Of a stretch of DNA of 46,845 bases, positions 7,801 to 17,048 are shown one piece after another. The notes beneath the pieces are model-generated. The model had not been told where the DNA came from. It saw nothing but the letters and a program-made list of their open reading frames with translations, and made no database searches. The stretch lies in contig NZ_RAWI01000026.1 in the NCBI RefSeq assembly GCF_003612125.1, forward strand, positions 1 through 46,845. The letters run 5' to 3'. Position 1 is the first letter of the stretch, and each line of letters starts with the position of its first letter. A program made the translations under genes and the position numbers. The DNA comes from Corallococcus praedator (GTDB lineage: Bacteria > Myxococcota > Myxococcia > Myxococcales > Myxococcaceae).

Positions 7801-10800
7801 CCGGTGACGGACTCGTGGGAACGCTCGAATACGCCACGGCGCTCTTCGATGCGTCCACCCTCCAGCGCCTGTCCGAGCATTACCTCCAGGTGTTGCGGTG
7901 CTTCGTGGAAGCACCGTCCCGGGCCACGGCCGACGCGGTCTTCCTCTCGCAGGCCGAGCAACAGCAGGTGCTCCGGGACTGGAACGCGACGGCGCGCCCC
8001 TACCCTTCGGACCTGTCCATCGTGGACGCCTTCGCGGCACAGGTCGCTCAGCATCCCGAAGCCATCGCCGTGAGCCACGGCCACACGACGCTCAACTACG
8101 TGGAACTGGACGCGCGGGCGAACCGGCTCGCCTTGCGGCTGCGGGCGCTCGGGGTCCACCGAGGCACACCGCAGGTGGGCGTGTGCCTGCCCCGCTCCGT
8201 CGATCTCATCGTGTCGCTCCTGGCCATCCTCAAGGCCGGTGGCGCCTACATCCCGCTGGATCCGGAGCATCCGCCGGAGCGCCTCGCCTTCATGGCCGGG
8301 GATGCGCGGCTCGTCGCCATCGTGACCCACGAGGCCCTGGCGTCACGGCTGCCCGGAGGCGCCTGGACGCCGGTGTGCCTGGATGCTCCGGACGACACCG
8401 TGGAGGAACCGTCCGGGTTGGATGCGGTGCTGCCGGTGGATCTGGCGCACATCATCTACACGTCGGGCTCCACGGGGCGGCCCAAGGGCGTGTGCATCCC
8501 GCATCAGGGCGTGGTGCGACTGGTGCTCAATCCCGACTACGTGCGGCTGGGCCCCGGCGACCGGATGGCGCAGTCCACGACCATCGCGTTCGACCTCTCC
8601 ACGCTGGAGATCTGGGGCGCGCTGCTCAATGGGGCCACGCTGGTCCTGTTCTCCAAGGACGAGATCATCGACCCGGACGTGCTGGCGCGCCGCCTCCAGG
8701 AAGAGCGCATCACGCACATGGTGCTGGCCACGGCCCTGTTCAACCACGTGGCCCGCACGCGGCCCGAGGCCTTCCGTCACCTGTCCTGGATGATCTTCGG
8801 AGGCGAGGCCGCGGACGTCTCCTGCGTCAACGCGGTGCTCGCGCACGGAGGCCCCACCGCGCTGATCAACGGCTACGGCCCCACGGAGAACACGTCCTTC
8901 AGCACGTGGTATCGGGTGCCGCACGCGGGAGTCACGTCAGTGCCCATCGGAGGACCGCTCGCCAACAGCACCGCCTATGTGCTGGATGCGCGACTCCAGG
9001 GGGTCCCGCCAGGGGTCGTGGGGGAGCTGTTCGTGGGCGGCGACGGACTGGCGCTCGGGTACTGGGACCGGCCCGCGCTCACCGCGGAGAAGTTCGTTCC
9101 CCATCCGTTCAGCGACACGCGGGGCGCGCGGCTCTACCGCACCGGCGACCTGGTGCGACAGCGGACCGATGGCGTCCTGGAGTTCATCGGGCGCCGCGAT
9201 CATCAGGTGAAGCTGCGAGGCTTCCGCATCGAACTGGGCGAGGTGGAAGCGGCCCTGCGGCAGCACGCCTCCGTGCACGAGGCCCTCGTGATGGTGCGCG
9301 AGGACGTTCCGGGCGACCGCCGGCTTGTCGCCTACGTCGCGGCCCCGGACCTCACGGATGCGGCGCTCCGTGAGCACCTCCAGGCCCGGCTCCCGGACCA
9401 CATGGTGCCCGCCGCGTTCGTGGTGCTGGCGGCACTGCCGCTGACACCCAACGGGAAGATCGAGCGGCGTGCACTGCCGGCACCCGAAACCTCCCGCTCC
9501 GGCACCGACGACTTCGTCGCGCCCCGGAGCCCACTGGAAGCACGGGTGGCGGACATCTGGGCCTCCGTGCTGGGCGGCCGCGAGGTGGGGGCGCACTCCC
9601 ACTTCTTCGACCTGGGAGGCCATTCGCTGCTGGCCACGCAGGTGGTGTCACGCGTGCGCGATGCGCTGGGCGTGGCCCTCCCCGTGCGCGCGCTCTTCGA
9701 AGCCCCGCGCCTGGAGGCGTTCGTCCGGACCGTGGCGCGACTCATGGAAGAGGGAAGCCGGGACGCTTCGCGCATTCCCCTGCTGCCTCGCGAGTCCACC
9801 CTTCCCCTCTCCTTCGCCCAGGAGCGGCTGTGGTTCCTCGGGCGTCTTCATGAGGCACGCGGCGTCTACAACATGCCCATGGCCCTGCGCCTGGACGGTC
9901 CGCTGGACGTCCCCGTGCTGCGCGCCAGCCTCGAAGCGCTCATCCTCCGGCATGAAGCCCTGCGCACCACCTTCCCAGAAGGCGACCACCCCTCCCAGCA
10001 CATCCACGCGGAGCCAGGGCTCGCCTTGGAACTCCAGCGCATCGACGCTCGCGGACCAGAGGACGCTCGGGTCCTGGACCGGCTGAAGCGAGAGGCGGAG
10101 GCACCCTTCGACCTTGCTCGCGGTCCCCTGTTCCGGGCGCTGCTGCTCCAGCTTGAAGGCACGTGCTCGGTGCTGGTGCTCAACCTGCATCACATCGTGT
10201 CCGACGGATGGTCCCTGGGTGTGCTGTACCGGGAGCTGTCCTCGGAGTACCGGGCGCGGCTTCAGGACCGTCATGCGGAGCTGACCCCGCTGCCCTTGCA
10301 GTACGCGGACTATGCGGCGTGGCAGCGGAAGGCACTCCAGGGGGAAGGACTCCAGCGGCAGCTCGACTTCTGGAAGCAGCAGGTCGCGGAGGCACCGCAC
10401 GTCCTGGAGCTGCCCACGGACCGCCCGCGTCCCGCCGTGCAGCGGTTCGAGGGCGCGACCCATCGCTTCACGTTGGCCTCTTCGCTCCGCCACTCGCTGG
10501 AGACCGTGGCGCGCCAGGAAGGGGCCACGCTGTTCATGACGCTGCTGGCGGGCTTCCAGGTGCTGCTGTCGCGCTACAGCGGTCAGCGGGACTTCATCGT
10601 CGGCACGCCCATCGCCAACCGCACGCGCGAAGAGCTGGAGGGGCTCATCGGCTTCTTCGTCAACACGCTGCCGCTGCGCGCCCGGCTGGAAGGCGCTCCC
10701 TCCTTCCGGGAGCTGCTGAGTCAGGTGCGGGATCGGGCCCTGGGGGTGTATGCGCACCAGGAGCTGCCTTTCGAGAAGCTCGTGGAGGAGCTGCACGTCG

Positions 10801-13800
10801 AGCGCTCGTTGAGTCACGGCCCCCTGGTGCAGGTGATGTTCGCCCTGCAGAACGCGCCCGGAACCCTGCCCCAGCTTCCCGGCCTCCAGGTGCAGTCCCT
10901 GGACCTTCAAACCCATACGTCCAAGTTCGACCTGGGCCTGATGCTGGAGGAGACGGACGACGGGCTCTCGGGCGCATTCGAATACGCCACCGCGCTCTTC
11001 GAGCCGCGCACCGTCGAGCGGATGGCCGACCACTTCCGCCGGTTGCTCGAAGGCGCCACCCATCAACCCGACACCTTCGTCCACGCCCTGCCCTGGCTGT
11101 CCGAGGAGGAGCACCACCGCGTCCTGGTGGAGTGGAACGACACCGCGCGGGCCTATCCGCGCGACGCATCCCTCGTGCGCGCCTTCACCGCGCAGGTGGC
11201 CGCGCGTCCGGACGCCATCGCCGTGCGCCACGGGGACCGGAGCCTCACGTACGCGGAGCTGGAAGCGCGCGCCAATCAGCTCGCCTGGGACCTGAAGGCC
11301 CGGGGCGTGGGACGCGCGGCCCCCCGAGTGGGTGTCTGCCTGCCGCGCTCCATTGAACTCATCGTGTCGCTGGTCGCCATCCTCAAGGCGGGCGGCGCCT
11401 ACGTGCCGCTGGATCCGGACTACCCCTCCGAACGCCTGGCGTTCATGGCGGGCGACGCACGGCTCGTCGCGGTCGTGGCCCAGGCGTCACTCCTGGACCG
11501 GGTGCCGGACGGTGCGTGGTCGGTCCTGTGCCTGGATGCTCGGGCAGAGACGTGGAGCCAGCGTGACCGTCACGCGCCTCCGGACGAAGGCTCCGGCGAC
11601 GATCTGGCGCACATCATCTACACGTCGGGCTCCACCGGCCGGCCCAAGGGCGTATGCATCCCGCATCGCGGGGTCGCGCGGCTGGTCCTCGACCCTGATT
11701 TCCTCCAGGTCCGCCCCGAGGACCGGGTGGCCCAGACCTCGACGGTCGCCTTCGATGCGTCGACGTTCGAGCTGTGGGGTGCCCTGCTCAATGGCGCCAC
11801 GCTCGTGCTGCTGTCGAAGGACGAGGTCATCGAACCCACGGTGCTCGCGAAGCGGGTCCAGGAAGAGGGCATCACGATCCTCTTCCTGACCACGGCGCTC
11901 CTCAACCATGTCGCGCGCACCGATGCCTCGCTCCTGAAGGGCCTCCGTGGTTTGCTCTTCGGTGGCGAGGCCGCGGACCCAACCTGCGTCCGCGCACTGC
12001 TGGCGCACAGCGCCCCCGAGCACCTCGTCCACGCTTACGGACCCACCGAGAACTCGGCGTACAGCACGTGGTTCTCGCCGGCTCAAGTCGAAGCCGATGC
12101 GCTGGCGGTGCCCATCGGGCGTCCCGTCTCCAACAGCACGGCGTACGTGCTGGACGCGCAGGGATACCCCGTGGCCCCGGGCGTCATCGGTGAACTCTTC
12201 GTCGGGGGCGATGGCCTCGCCTGGGGGTATTGGGAGCGGCCCGACCTCACCGCCGACGCCTTCATCCCCCACCCCTTCTCCTCCTCCCCAGGAGCCCGCC
12301 TCTACCGCACTGGCGACCTCGTCCGGCAACAGCACGACGGCGACCTCGTCTTCGTCGGCCGCCGCGACCATCAGGTGAAGGTCCGTGGCTTCCGCATCGA
12401 GCCCGGCGAAGTCGAAGCGGTCCTGCGCCAGCATGCTTTCGTTCGCGAAGCCCTCGTCCTCGTGCGGGAGGACTCGCCCGGCGACAAGCGGCTGGTTGCC
12501 TATGTCACCTCCCGTGAGGCCCTGAGCGCCAGCGACCTGCGCTCCCACGTCCAGGGATTGCTTCCCAGCCACATGGTGCCCTCGGCGTTCGTGCTGCTCG
12601 ACGCGCTGCCGATGACGCCCAATGGGAAGGTGGACCGACGCTCGCTGCCGGTGCCCCTCACGGAGGAAGGACCCTCCGCCGGCTCATTCCCGACGCGGGC
12701 GCTGACCGCGCTGGAACAGACGCTGACCGACATCTGGTGCACGGTGCTGCATCTGTCCCACGTCCGTGTCGACGCGAACTTCTTCGACCTGGGCGGGCAC
12801 TCGCTGCTGGCCACGCAGGTCGTCTCCCGGATCTCCCAGGCGCTGTCCATCCCGGTTCCCGTCCGCACGGTCTTCGAGTTCCCCACCATCGAAGCCCTGG
12901 CCGGGCACCTGGAAGCACGCATGAAGGACACGGTGCTGCCCGGTCCCGCGATCCGGGCCCTGCACCGTGACGGTCCGCCACCGCTGTCGTTCGCGCAGGA
13001 ACGCCTCTGGTTCCTCCACCAGTTCCACGACGACCGGGCCGCCTACAACATGCCCATGGCGCTGCGGCTGGAGGGGACGCTGGACGTGGCCGCGCTGGAG
13101 CACGGACTCCAGGCGCTGGTGGACCGGCATGAATCGCTGCGCACTTCCTTCCCGGGCGATGGCGTTCCGGCGCAGCGGATCGCACCCCGGCTTCCGGTGT
13201 CCTTCCGCACGGTGGAGGCCCGCTCGAAGGAAGAAGCCGACGCCGTCCTGAAACAGGAAGCGGAGACGCCCTTCGACCTCGCGGAAGGCCCGCTGTTCCG
13301 CGCCCTCCTCGTGCGCGAGGACGAACGGCATCACGTGCTGCTGCTCAACCTGCACCACATCGTGTCCGATGGATGGTCGCTCGGCGTCCTCTACGAGGAG
13401 CTTTCCTCCGAGTACCAGGCACACCACGCAGGGCGACCCTCGGACCTCGCGCCCCTGAGCGTGCAGTACGCGGACTACGCGGCGTGGCAGCGCCAGTGGC
13501 TCCAGGGGGATGTGCTCCAACGGAGACTCGATTACTGGAAGCAGGAGCTGGCGGACGCACCAAGGCTCCTGGAGTTGCCCACGGACCACCCACGTCCCGC
13601 CGTGCAGCGCTTCACGGGGGCCACCCAGGTCTTCACGCTCCCACGCACCGTGCGCGAGCCCCTGGAGGTGCTGGGCCGCCAGGAAGGCGCCACGTTGTTC
13701 ATGACGCTGATGGCGGGCTTCCAGGTGTTGCTGTCGCTCTACAGCGGCCAGCAGGACTTCATCGTCGGCACGCCCATCGCCAACCGGACGCACGAGGAGC

Positions 13801-16800
13801 TGGAGGGGCTCATCGGCTTCTTCGTCAACACGCTGCCCCTGCGTGCGTGGCTGCACGGCAAGCCCTCCTTCCGCGAGGTCGTGCGCCGCGTGCGAGACCG
13901 GGCCCTGGGCGCCTATGCGCATCAGGAGCTGCCCTTCGAAAAGCTCGTGGAGGAGCTGCACGTCGAGCGCGCCCTGGACCACGGTCCCCTGGTGCAGGTG
14001 ATGTTCACCCTCCAGAACGCGCCCGGGATGCCGCCACGGTTCCCCGGCCTCCAGGTCCAGGCGCTCGAACTCCAGACCTGGACCTCCAAGTTCGACCTCA
14101 CCCTGGCCCTGACCGAAACCCCCGAGGGCCTGAGCGGCACGTTCGAATACGCGACCGCGCTCTTCGAACCACACACGATTGAACGGATGTCGGATCACTT
14201 CCGGCGCCTGCTCGAAAGCGCGCTCCGCCAGCCCGATGCCTCCCTCCACGCCCTGTCCTGGCTCTCCGAGGAGGAGCGCCACCGCGTCCTGGTGGAGTGG
14301 AACGACACCGCCCGGCCCTACCCGCGCGACGTGTCCCTCGTGCAGACCTTCGAAGCCCAGGCGGCCGCGCGTCCGGACGCCATCGCCGTGCGCCACGGAG
14401 CCCAGGCAGTCACCTACGCGGAGCTGGACACGCGCGCCAATCAGCTCGCGTGGGCCCTCAAGGCGCAGGGCGTGGGACGTGAGACTCCGCGGGTCGGCGT
14501 GTGCCTGCCCCGAGGAATCGATCTCATCGTGTCACTGGTCGCCGTCCTCAAGGCGGGCGGCGCCTACGTGCCGCTGGATCCGGACTACCCGTCAGAACGC
14601 CTGGCCTTCATGGCCTCGGACGCGCGACTGCACCGGATCATCACGGACGCGACGCTCGCCGGCCGGCTTCCTTCGGAGGCAGTTGGCATCCTCCGCATCG
14701 ACACGCTGGAGCCTGTCTCACAGGCGGGATCCCCATTCGATGCTCGCGGCTTCCATCCTTCCGAACCCGCGTACGTCATCTACACGTCCGGGTCCACGGG
14801 CCGCCCCAAGGGCGTCTGCGTTCCCCATCAGGCCGTGCTGCGACTGGTGATGGATGCGGACTACATCCCGTTCGGTCCGGACGACCGCGTGGCCCAGGCC
14901 GCGACGGTGTCCTTCGATGCGTCGACGTTCGAGCTGTGGGGCGCCCTGCTCAACGGCGCCACGCTCGTCCTGTTCTCGAAGGAGGAGATCATCGAGCCCG
15001 CGACGCTCGCCCGCGTCCTGCGCGATGAGCGAATCACCGCGCTGTTCCTCACCACGGCCCTCTTCAATCACGTTGCTCGGATGGAGCCCACGGCCTTCAA
15101 CGGCCTGTCCACGCTCCTGTTCGGCGGCGAGGCCGTGGACCCGGCCTGCGTCAACCGACTGCTCGCCCATGGCGGGCCGCGTCGGCTGCTGCACGTCTAC
15201 GGCCCCACGGAGAATACGACCTTCAGCACCTGGCACCCCGTGACAGGGCCCGTCACCGACACGGTGCCCATCGGCCGGCCCCTCTCCAACAGCACGGCGT
15301 ACGTGCTGGATGCGCACCGCTACCCGGTGGCCCCGGGCGTCGTCGGAGAACTCTTCGTCGGGGGCGACGGCCTTGCCTGGGGGTACTGGGAGCGGCCCGA
15401 CCTCACCGCTGATGCCTTCATCCCCCACCCCTTCTCCTCCGTCCCAGGAGCCCGCCTCTACCGCACTGGCGACCTCGTCCGGCAACAGCACGACGGCGCC
15501 CTCGTCTTCGTCGGCCGCCGCGACCATCAGGTGAAGATCCGTGGCTTCCGCATCGAGCCCGGCGAAATCGAAGCGGTCCTGCGCCAGCACCCTTCCGTGC
15601 GCGAAGTCATCGTCCTTGTCCGTGAGGACTCGCCCGGCGACAAGCGACTGGTCGCCTACGTCACCTTCCGTGAGGCCCTGAGCGCCAGCGACCTGCGCGC
15701 CCACGTCCAGGGACTGCTTCCCAGCCACATGGTGCCCTCGGCGTTCGTGCTGCTCGACGCGCTGCCGCTCAACGCGAACGGGAAGGTGGACCGACGCGCC
15801 CTGCCACGACCCGAGGAGTCCACGGAAGCGGACGACACCGGCGTGGCGCCCCGAACGCCGCTGGAACAACAGGTGGCGGACGTGTGGGCACAGGTCCTCA
15901 CGCGCACGTCCCTCAGCGTCACCGCGAGCTTCTTCGACCTGGGAGGACACTCCCTGCTCGCGGCGCAGCTCGTGTCGAAGCTGTCCGAACACTTCCAGCT
16001 CAAGGTCCCGCTCCAGGTCCTCTTCCAGAGCCCGACGGTCGCGGCGCTCTCGCAGTGGATCCAGTCGCGACTCACACCGGATGCGCCCGGCGCATCGCAG
16101 TCCTCGGCCCTGCCCGAAGGCGTCGTGCCGCTTCAGCAGGGCCGCGCGGACCTTCCGCCGCTGTGGTGCATGCACCCGGTGGGCGGCACGGTGTTCTGCT
16201 ACCAGGAACTCGTGCGGGCGCTCGGGCCTGACCGGACGGTCTATGGCCTCCAGGCTCCGGGCGTGAACGGTGAATGTCCGCCGCTGGGCAGCATCGAAGC
16301 GCTCGCGTCGCACCACCTCAACGCGATGCTCCAGTGCCAGCCCCGAGGGCCGTACTACCTCGTGGGCCTCTCGATGGGCGGCACCATCGTCTACGAGATG
16401 GCCCAGCGCATGCTCAGGCTGGGCATCCCTCCCGCGCTGCTTGTCTTCCTGGACACGCCCGGCCCCGGCCAGATGCCCACCCGCTTCGAGGACGACGCCG
16501 CGCTGCTCGCTGCCATGTTCGGAGACGACACGCCGACGCTCGCGCAGCACCTGCGCACGCTGCCGCCGCACGAACAGATGCGCGAAGTCCTGCGGCAAGC
16601 CCGCGCGGGCGCGACCGTGCCGGACTCGTATTCGCTCCGGGACCTGGAGGTCTTCCTGGACGTCTGGAAGGCCCACATGCGCGCCCTCTTCAGCTACGAG
16701 CCCGTGGGCTATGCGGGACGCGCCACGTACCTCCGAGCCCAGGAGCACGTGCCGCCCCATCCGCTCCATCCCGAACAACCGTGGCAGGTGCTCGTCCAGC

Positions 16801-16946
16801 ACGGGCTGGAGGTGCTGCCCGTGCCCGGCAATCACCAGACGATGATCGAACCGCCCCACGTCGAAACCATGGCGCGGCACCTGTCCGACGGCATGCGGCG
16901 CATCGAAGCAGAGACACCTTCAGCGCCACGCACGTCGGCCGCATAG
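4812..16946 (+). CDS. Four-module non-ribosomal peptide synthetase, A-T-(C-A-T)3-TE
   Basis: A 4,044-residue cytoplasmic assembly-line enzyme predicted to make a tetrapeptide. The order is A1 (about 17-515), T1 (S558), C2 (about 606-1040; HHIISDG, H743), A2 (about 1055-1560), T2 (S1605), C3 (about 1655-2090; H1794), A3 (about 2105-2610), T3 (S2664), C4 (about 2715-3145; H2849), A4 (about 3155-3660), T4 (S3714) and a type I thioesterase (GLSMG S3854, D3881, H4008). It starts directly with an A domain, so no acyl starter is expected. All C domains carry intact HHxxxDG and look like LCL types; no E or MT domain is present. Ten-residue codes aligned by hand to GrsA: A1 DAFFYGCTFK (one change from a bacitracin Ile code), A2 DLLVIGGSFK (unassigned), A3 DAFFLGAAYK and A4 DAFFLGVTFK (branched aliphatic, Ile/Val-like). 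No MbtH, transporter, PPTase or tailoring gene is adjacent. Confidence 0.97.
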   Translation: MTDTVDASPSPRGLSPRSIAEAFATQVALRPQAIAVRCDGQQLTYAELDARANRLAGALKARGVGREQPRVGVCLPRSVELLVALLGILKAGGAYVPLDPEYPAERLAFMATDSRVRIILTRAALESRLPEGDWHTLCLDSHAATLAAFSDTPPGCDAVPEDLAYVVFTSGSTGRPKGVCVPHRGVLRLVLDADYVHLGPDEVLLQLAPVAFDASTFEIWGALLNGGRVAVFSRGAAALDELGDFLRTERVTTAFLTTGLFNNLVDLGLPGTDTLRQLYTGGEVMSLPHARRALEALPHTRVINCYGPTENTTFTSCQPLRAPLGSEPAPIGHAISGTRMYMLDEAGRELPPGIVGELYTGGSGVAWGYWERPDLTAERFLPDPFSTEPGARMYRTGDLARRLADGAVDFVGRSDHQVKVRGFRIEPGEVEAALRLHTSVQEAVALVREDAPGDKRLVAYVTASEPLTSALLRAHLKAHLPAHMLPSAIVVLDAMPLTANGKVERKALPDPRDCPGAEDDFVAPETALERAVARVWAEVLRVDDVSATADFFELGGQSLLATRAIARLGDLLQRPVALRTLFEHPTLRAFSAAVETGHPTSGHTEAPIPPCTDAAREQLSFSQQRLWFLDRWMPGSPLYSLPMAFRLDGALEASVLEQALQALVDRHEALRTTFPGDGVPVQRVASRLTVALACVESRSEEETAEWMQREAEQPFNLAEGPLFRARLIREGERKQVLVLNLHHIISDGWSFGVLYRELSSEYRTRSLGEGSALEPLPLQYPDYAAWQRQWLQGDVLTQQLEFWEQQLADVPHVLELPTDRPRPAAQGFAGAIHRFKIPAELRHALDGVARQEGATLFMALLTGFQVLLSRYSGQSDFVVGTPIANRTREELEGLIGFFVNTLPLRVRFEGTPSFQDVLHQVRDRALGAYAHQDLPFEKLVEALQVEREQSRTPLIQVLFALQNAPAGQLQFPGVAVTPLTLDTRTSKFELFLALEESGDGLVGTLEYATALFDASTLQRLSEHYLQVLRCFVEAPSRATADAVFLSQAEQQQVLRDWNATARPYPSDLSIVDAFAAQVAQHPEAIAVSHGHTTLNYVELDARANRLALRLRALGVHRGTPQVGVCLPRSVDLIVSLLAILKAGGAYIPLDPEHPPERLAFMAGDARLVAIVTHEALASRLPGGAWTPVCLDAPDDTVEEPSGLDAVLPVDLAHIIYTSGSTGRPKGVCIPHQGVVRLVLNPDYVRLGPGDRMAQSTTIAFDLSTLEIWGALLNGATLVLFSKDEIIDPDVLARRLQEERITHMVLATALFNHVARTRPEAFRHLSWMIFGGEAADVSCVNAVLAHGGPTALINGYGPTENTSFSTWYRVPHAGVTSVPIGGPLANSTAYVLDARLQGVPPGVVGELFVGGDGLALGYWDRPALTAEKFVPHPFSDTRGARLYRTGDLVRQRTDGVLEFIGRRDHQVKLRGFRIELGEVEAALRQHASVHEALVMVREDVPGDRRLVAYVAAPDLTDAALREHLQARLPDHMVPAAFVVLAALPLTPNGKIERRALPAPETSRSGTDDFVAPRSPLEARVADIWASVLGGREVGAHSHFFDLGGHSLLATQVVSRVRDALGVALPVRALFEAPRLEAFVRTVARLMEEGSRDASRIPLLPRESTLPLSFAQERLWFLGRLHEARGVYNMPMALRLDGPLDVPVLRASLEALILRHEALRTTFPEGDHPSQHIHAEPGLALELQRIDARGPEDARVLDRLKREAEAPFDLARGPLFRALLLQLEGTCSVLVLNLHHIVSDGWSLGVLYRELSSEYRARLQDRHAELTPLPLQYADYAAWQRKALQGEGLQRQLDFWKQQVAEAPHVLELPTDRPRPAVQRFEGATHRFTLASSLRHSLETVARQEGATLFMTLLAGFQVLLSRYSGQRDFIVGTPIANRTREELEGLIGFFVNTLPLRARLEGAPSFRELLSQVRDRALGVYAHQELPFEKLVEELHVERSLSHGPLVQVMFALQNAPGTLPQLPGLQVQSLDLQTHTSKFDLGLMLEETDDGLSGAFEYATALFEPRTVERMADHFRRLLEGATHQPDTFVHALPWLSEEEHHRVLVEWNDTARAYPRDASLVRAFTAQVAARPDAIAVRHGDRSLTYAELEARANQLAWDLKARGVGRAAPRVGVCLPRSIELIVSLVAILKAGGAYVPLDPDYPSERLAFMAGDARLVAVVAQASLLDRVPDGAWSVLCLDARAETWSQRDRHAPPDEGSGDDLAHIIYTSGSTGRPKGVCIPHRGVARLVLDPDFLQVRPEDRVAQTSTVAFDASTFELWGALLNGATLVLLSKDEVIEPTVLAKRVQEEGITILFLTTALLNHVARTDASLLKGLRGLLFGGEAADPTCVRALLAHSAPEHLVHAYGPTENSAYSTWFSPAQVEADALAVPIGRPVSNSTAYVLDAQGYPVAPGVIGELFVGGDGLAWGYWERPDLTADAFIPHPFSSSPGARLYRTGDLVRQQHDGDLVFVGRRDHQVKVRGFRIEPGEVEAVLRQHAFVREALVLVREDSPGDKRLVAYVTSREALSASDLRSHVQGLLPSHMVPSAFVLLDALPMTPNGKVDRRSLPVPLTEEGPSAGSFPTRALTALEQTLTDIWCTVLHLSHVRVDANFFDLGGHSLLATQVVSRISQALSIPVPVRTVFEFPTIEALAGHLEARMKDTVLPGPAIRALHRDGPPPLSFAQERLWFLHQFHDDRAAYNMPMALRLEGTLDVAALEHGLQALVDRHESLRTSFPGDGVPAQRIAPRLPVSFRTVEARSKEEADAVLKQEAETPFDLAEGPLFRALLVREDERHHVLLLNLHHIVSDGWSLGVLYEELSSEYQAHHAGRPSDLAPLSVQYADYAAWQRQWLQGDVLQRRLDYWKQELADAPRLLELPTDHPRPAVQRFTGATQVFTLPRTVREPLEVLGRQEGATLFMTLMAGFQVLLSLYSGQQDFIVGTPIANRTHEELEGLIGFFVNTLPLRAWLHGKPSFREVVRRVRDRALGAYAHQELPFEKLVEELHVERALDHGPLVQVMFTLQNAPGMPPRFPGLQVQALELQTWTSKFDLTLALTETPEGLSGTFEYATALFEPHTIERMSDHFRRLLESALRQPDASLHALSWLSEEERHRVLVEWNDTARPYPRDVSLVQTFEAQAAARPDAIAVRHGAQAVTYAELDTRANQLAWALKAQGVGRETPRVGVCLPRGIDLIVSLVAVLKAGGAYVPLDPDYPSERLAFMASDARLHRIITDATLAGRLPSEAVGILRIDTLEPVSQAGSPFDARGFHPSEPAYVIYTSGSTGRPKGVCVPHQAVLRLVMDADYIPFGPDDRVAQAATVSFDASTFELWGALLNGATLVLFSKEEIIEPATLARVLRDERITALFLTTALFNHVARMEPTAFNGLSTLLFGGEAVDPACVNRLLAHGGPRRLLHVYGPTENTTFSTWHPVTGPVTDTVPIGRPLSNSTAYVLDAHRYPVAPGVVGELFVGGDGLAWGYWERPDLTADAFIPHPFSSVPGARLYRTGDLVRQQHDGALVFVGRRDHQVKIRGFRIEPGEIEAVLRQHPSVREVIVLVREDSPGDKRLVAYVTFREALSASDLRAHVQGLLPSHMVPSAFVLLDALPLNANGKVDRRALPRPEESTEADDTGVAPRTPLEQQVADVWAQVLTRTSLSVTASFFDLGGHSLLAAQLVSKLSEHFQLKVPLQVLFQSPTVAALSQWIQSRLTPDAPGASQSSALPEGVVPLQQGRADLPPLWCMHPVGGTVFCYQELVRALGPDRTVYGLQAPGVNGECPPLGSIEALASHHLNAMLQCQPRGPYYLVGLSMGGTIVYEMAQRMLRLGIPPALLVFLDTPGPGQMPTRFEDDAALLAAMFGDDTPTLAQHLRTLPPHEQMREVLRQARAGATVPDSYSLRDLEVFLDVWKAHMRALFSYEPVGYAGRATYLRAQEHVPPHPLHPEQPWQVLVQHGLEVLPVPGNHQTMIEPPHVETMARHLSDGMRRIEAETPSAPRTSAA
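12108..12640 (+). repeat. Near-identical tract in A3 (partner in A4)
   Basis: This 533-base stretch encodes the C-terminal part of A3 (cores A6 to A10). It aligns without gaps to 15264-15796 in A4, at a constant offset of 3,156 bases. I count about 42 differences by hand, i.e. roughly 92% identity, with long runs of perfect identity around 12240-12420. The substrate-determining cores upstream are less alike. Confidence 0.85.
15264..15796 (+). repeat. Near-identical tract in A4 (partner in A3)
   Basis: This is the A4 partner of the tract at 12108-12640: ungapped, about 92% identical by hand count, and covering cores A6 to A10 up to the NGKVDRR motif. It is consistent with module duplication or gene conversion. 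Confidence 0.85.
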
Positions 16947-17048
16947 CAGGACCAGCGCCCGGTGGCATGCCCGAGGGCCTGCCGACCGGGGGAGCGAAGT
17001 GGACCGCGCAGGAAGGTGATGGGGGTGGCTGGGCGTACTAGCGCCTCC

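Noticed and set aside
14718-16880. 720-codon minus-strand open frame inside the NRPS
   Set aside because: Antisense to A4-T4-TE, whose motifs are all intact; it has no start signal or domain.
4812-16946. About 3.1-kb periodic DNA similarity as possible transposon or CRISPR repeats
   Set aside because: The period equals one C-A-T module; the repeats are coding and in frame.
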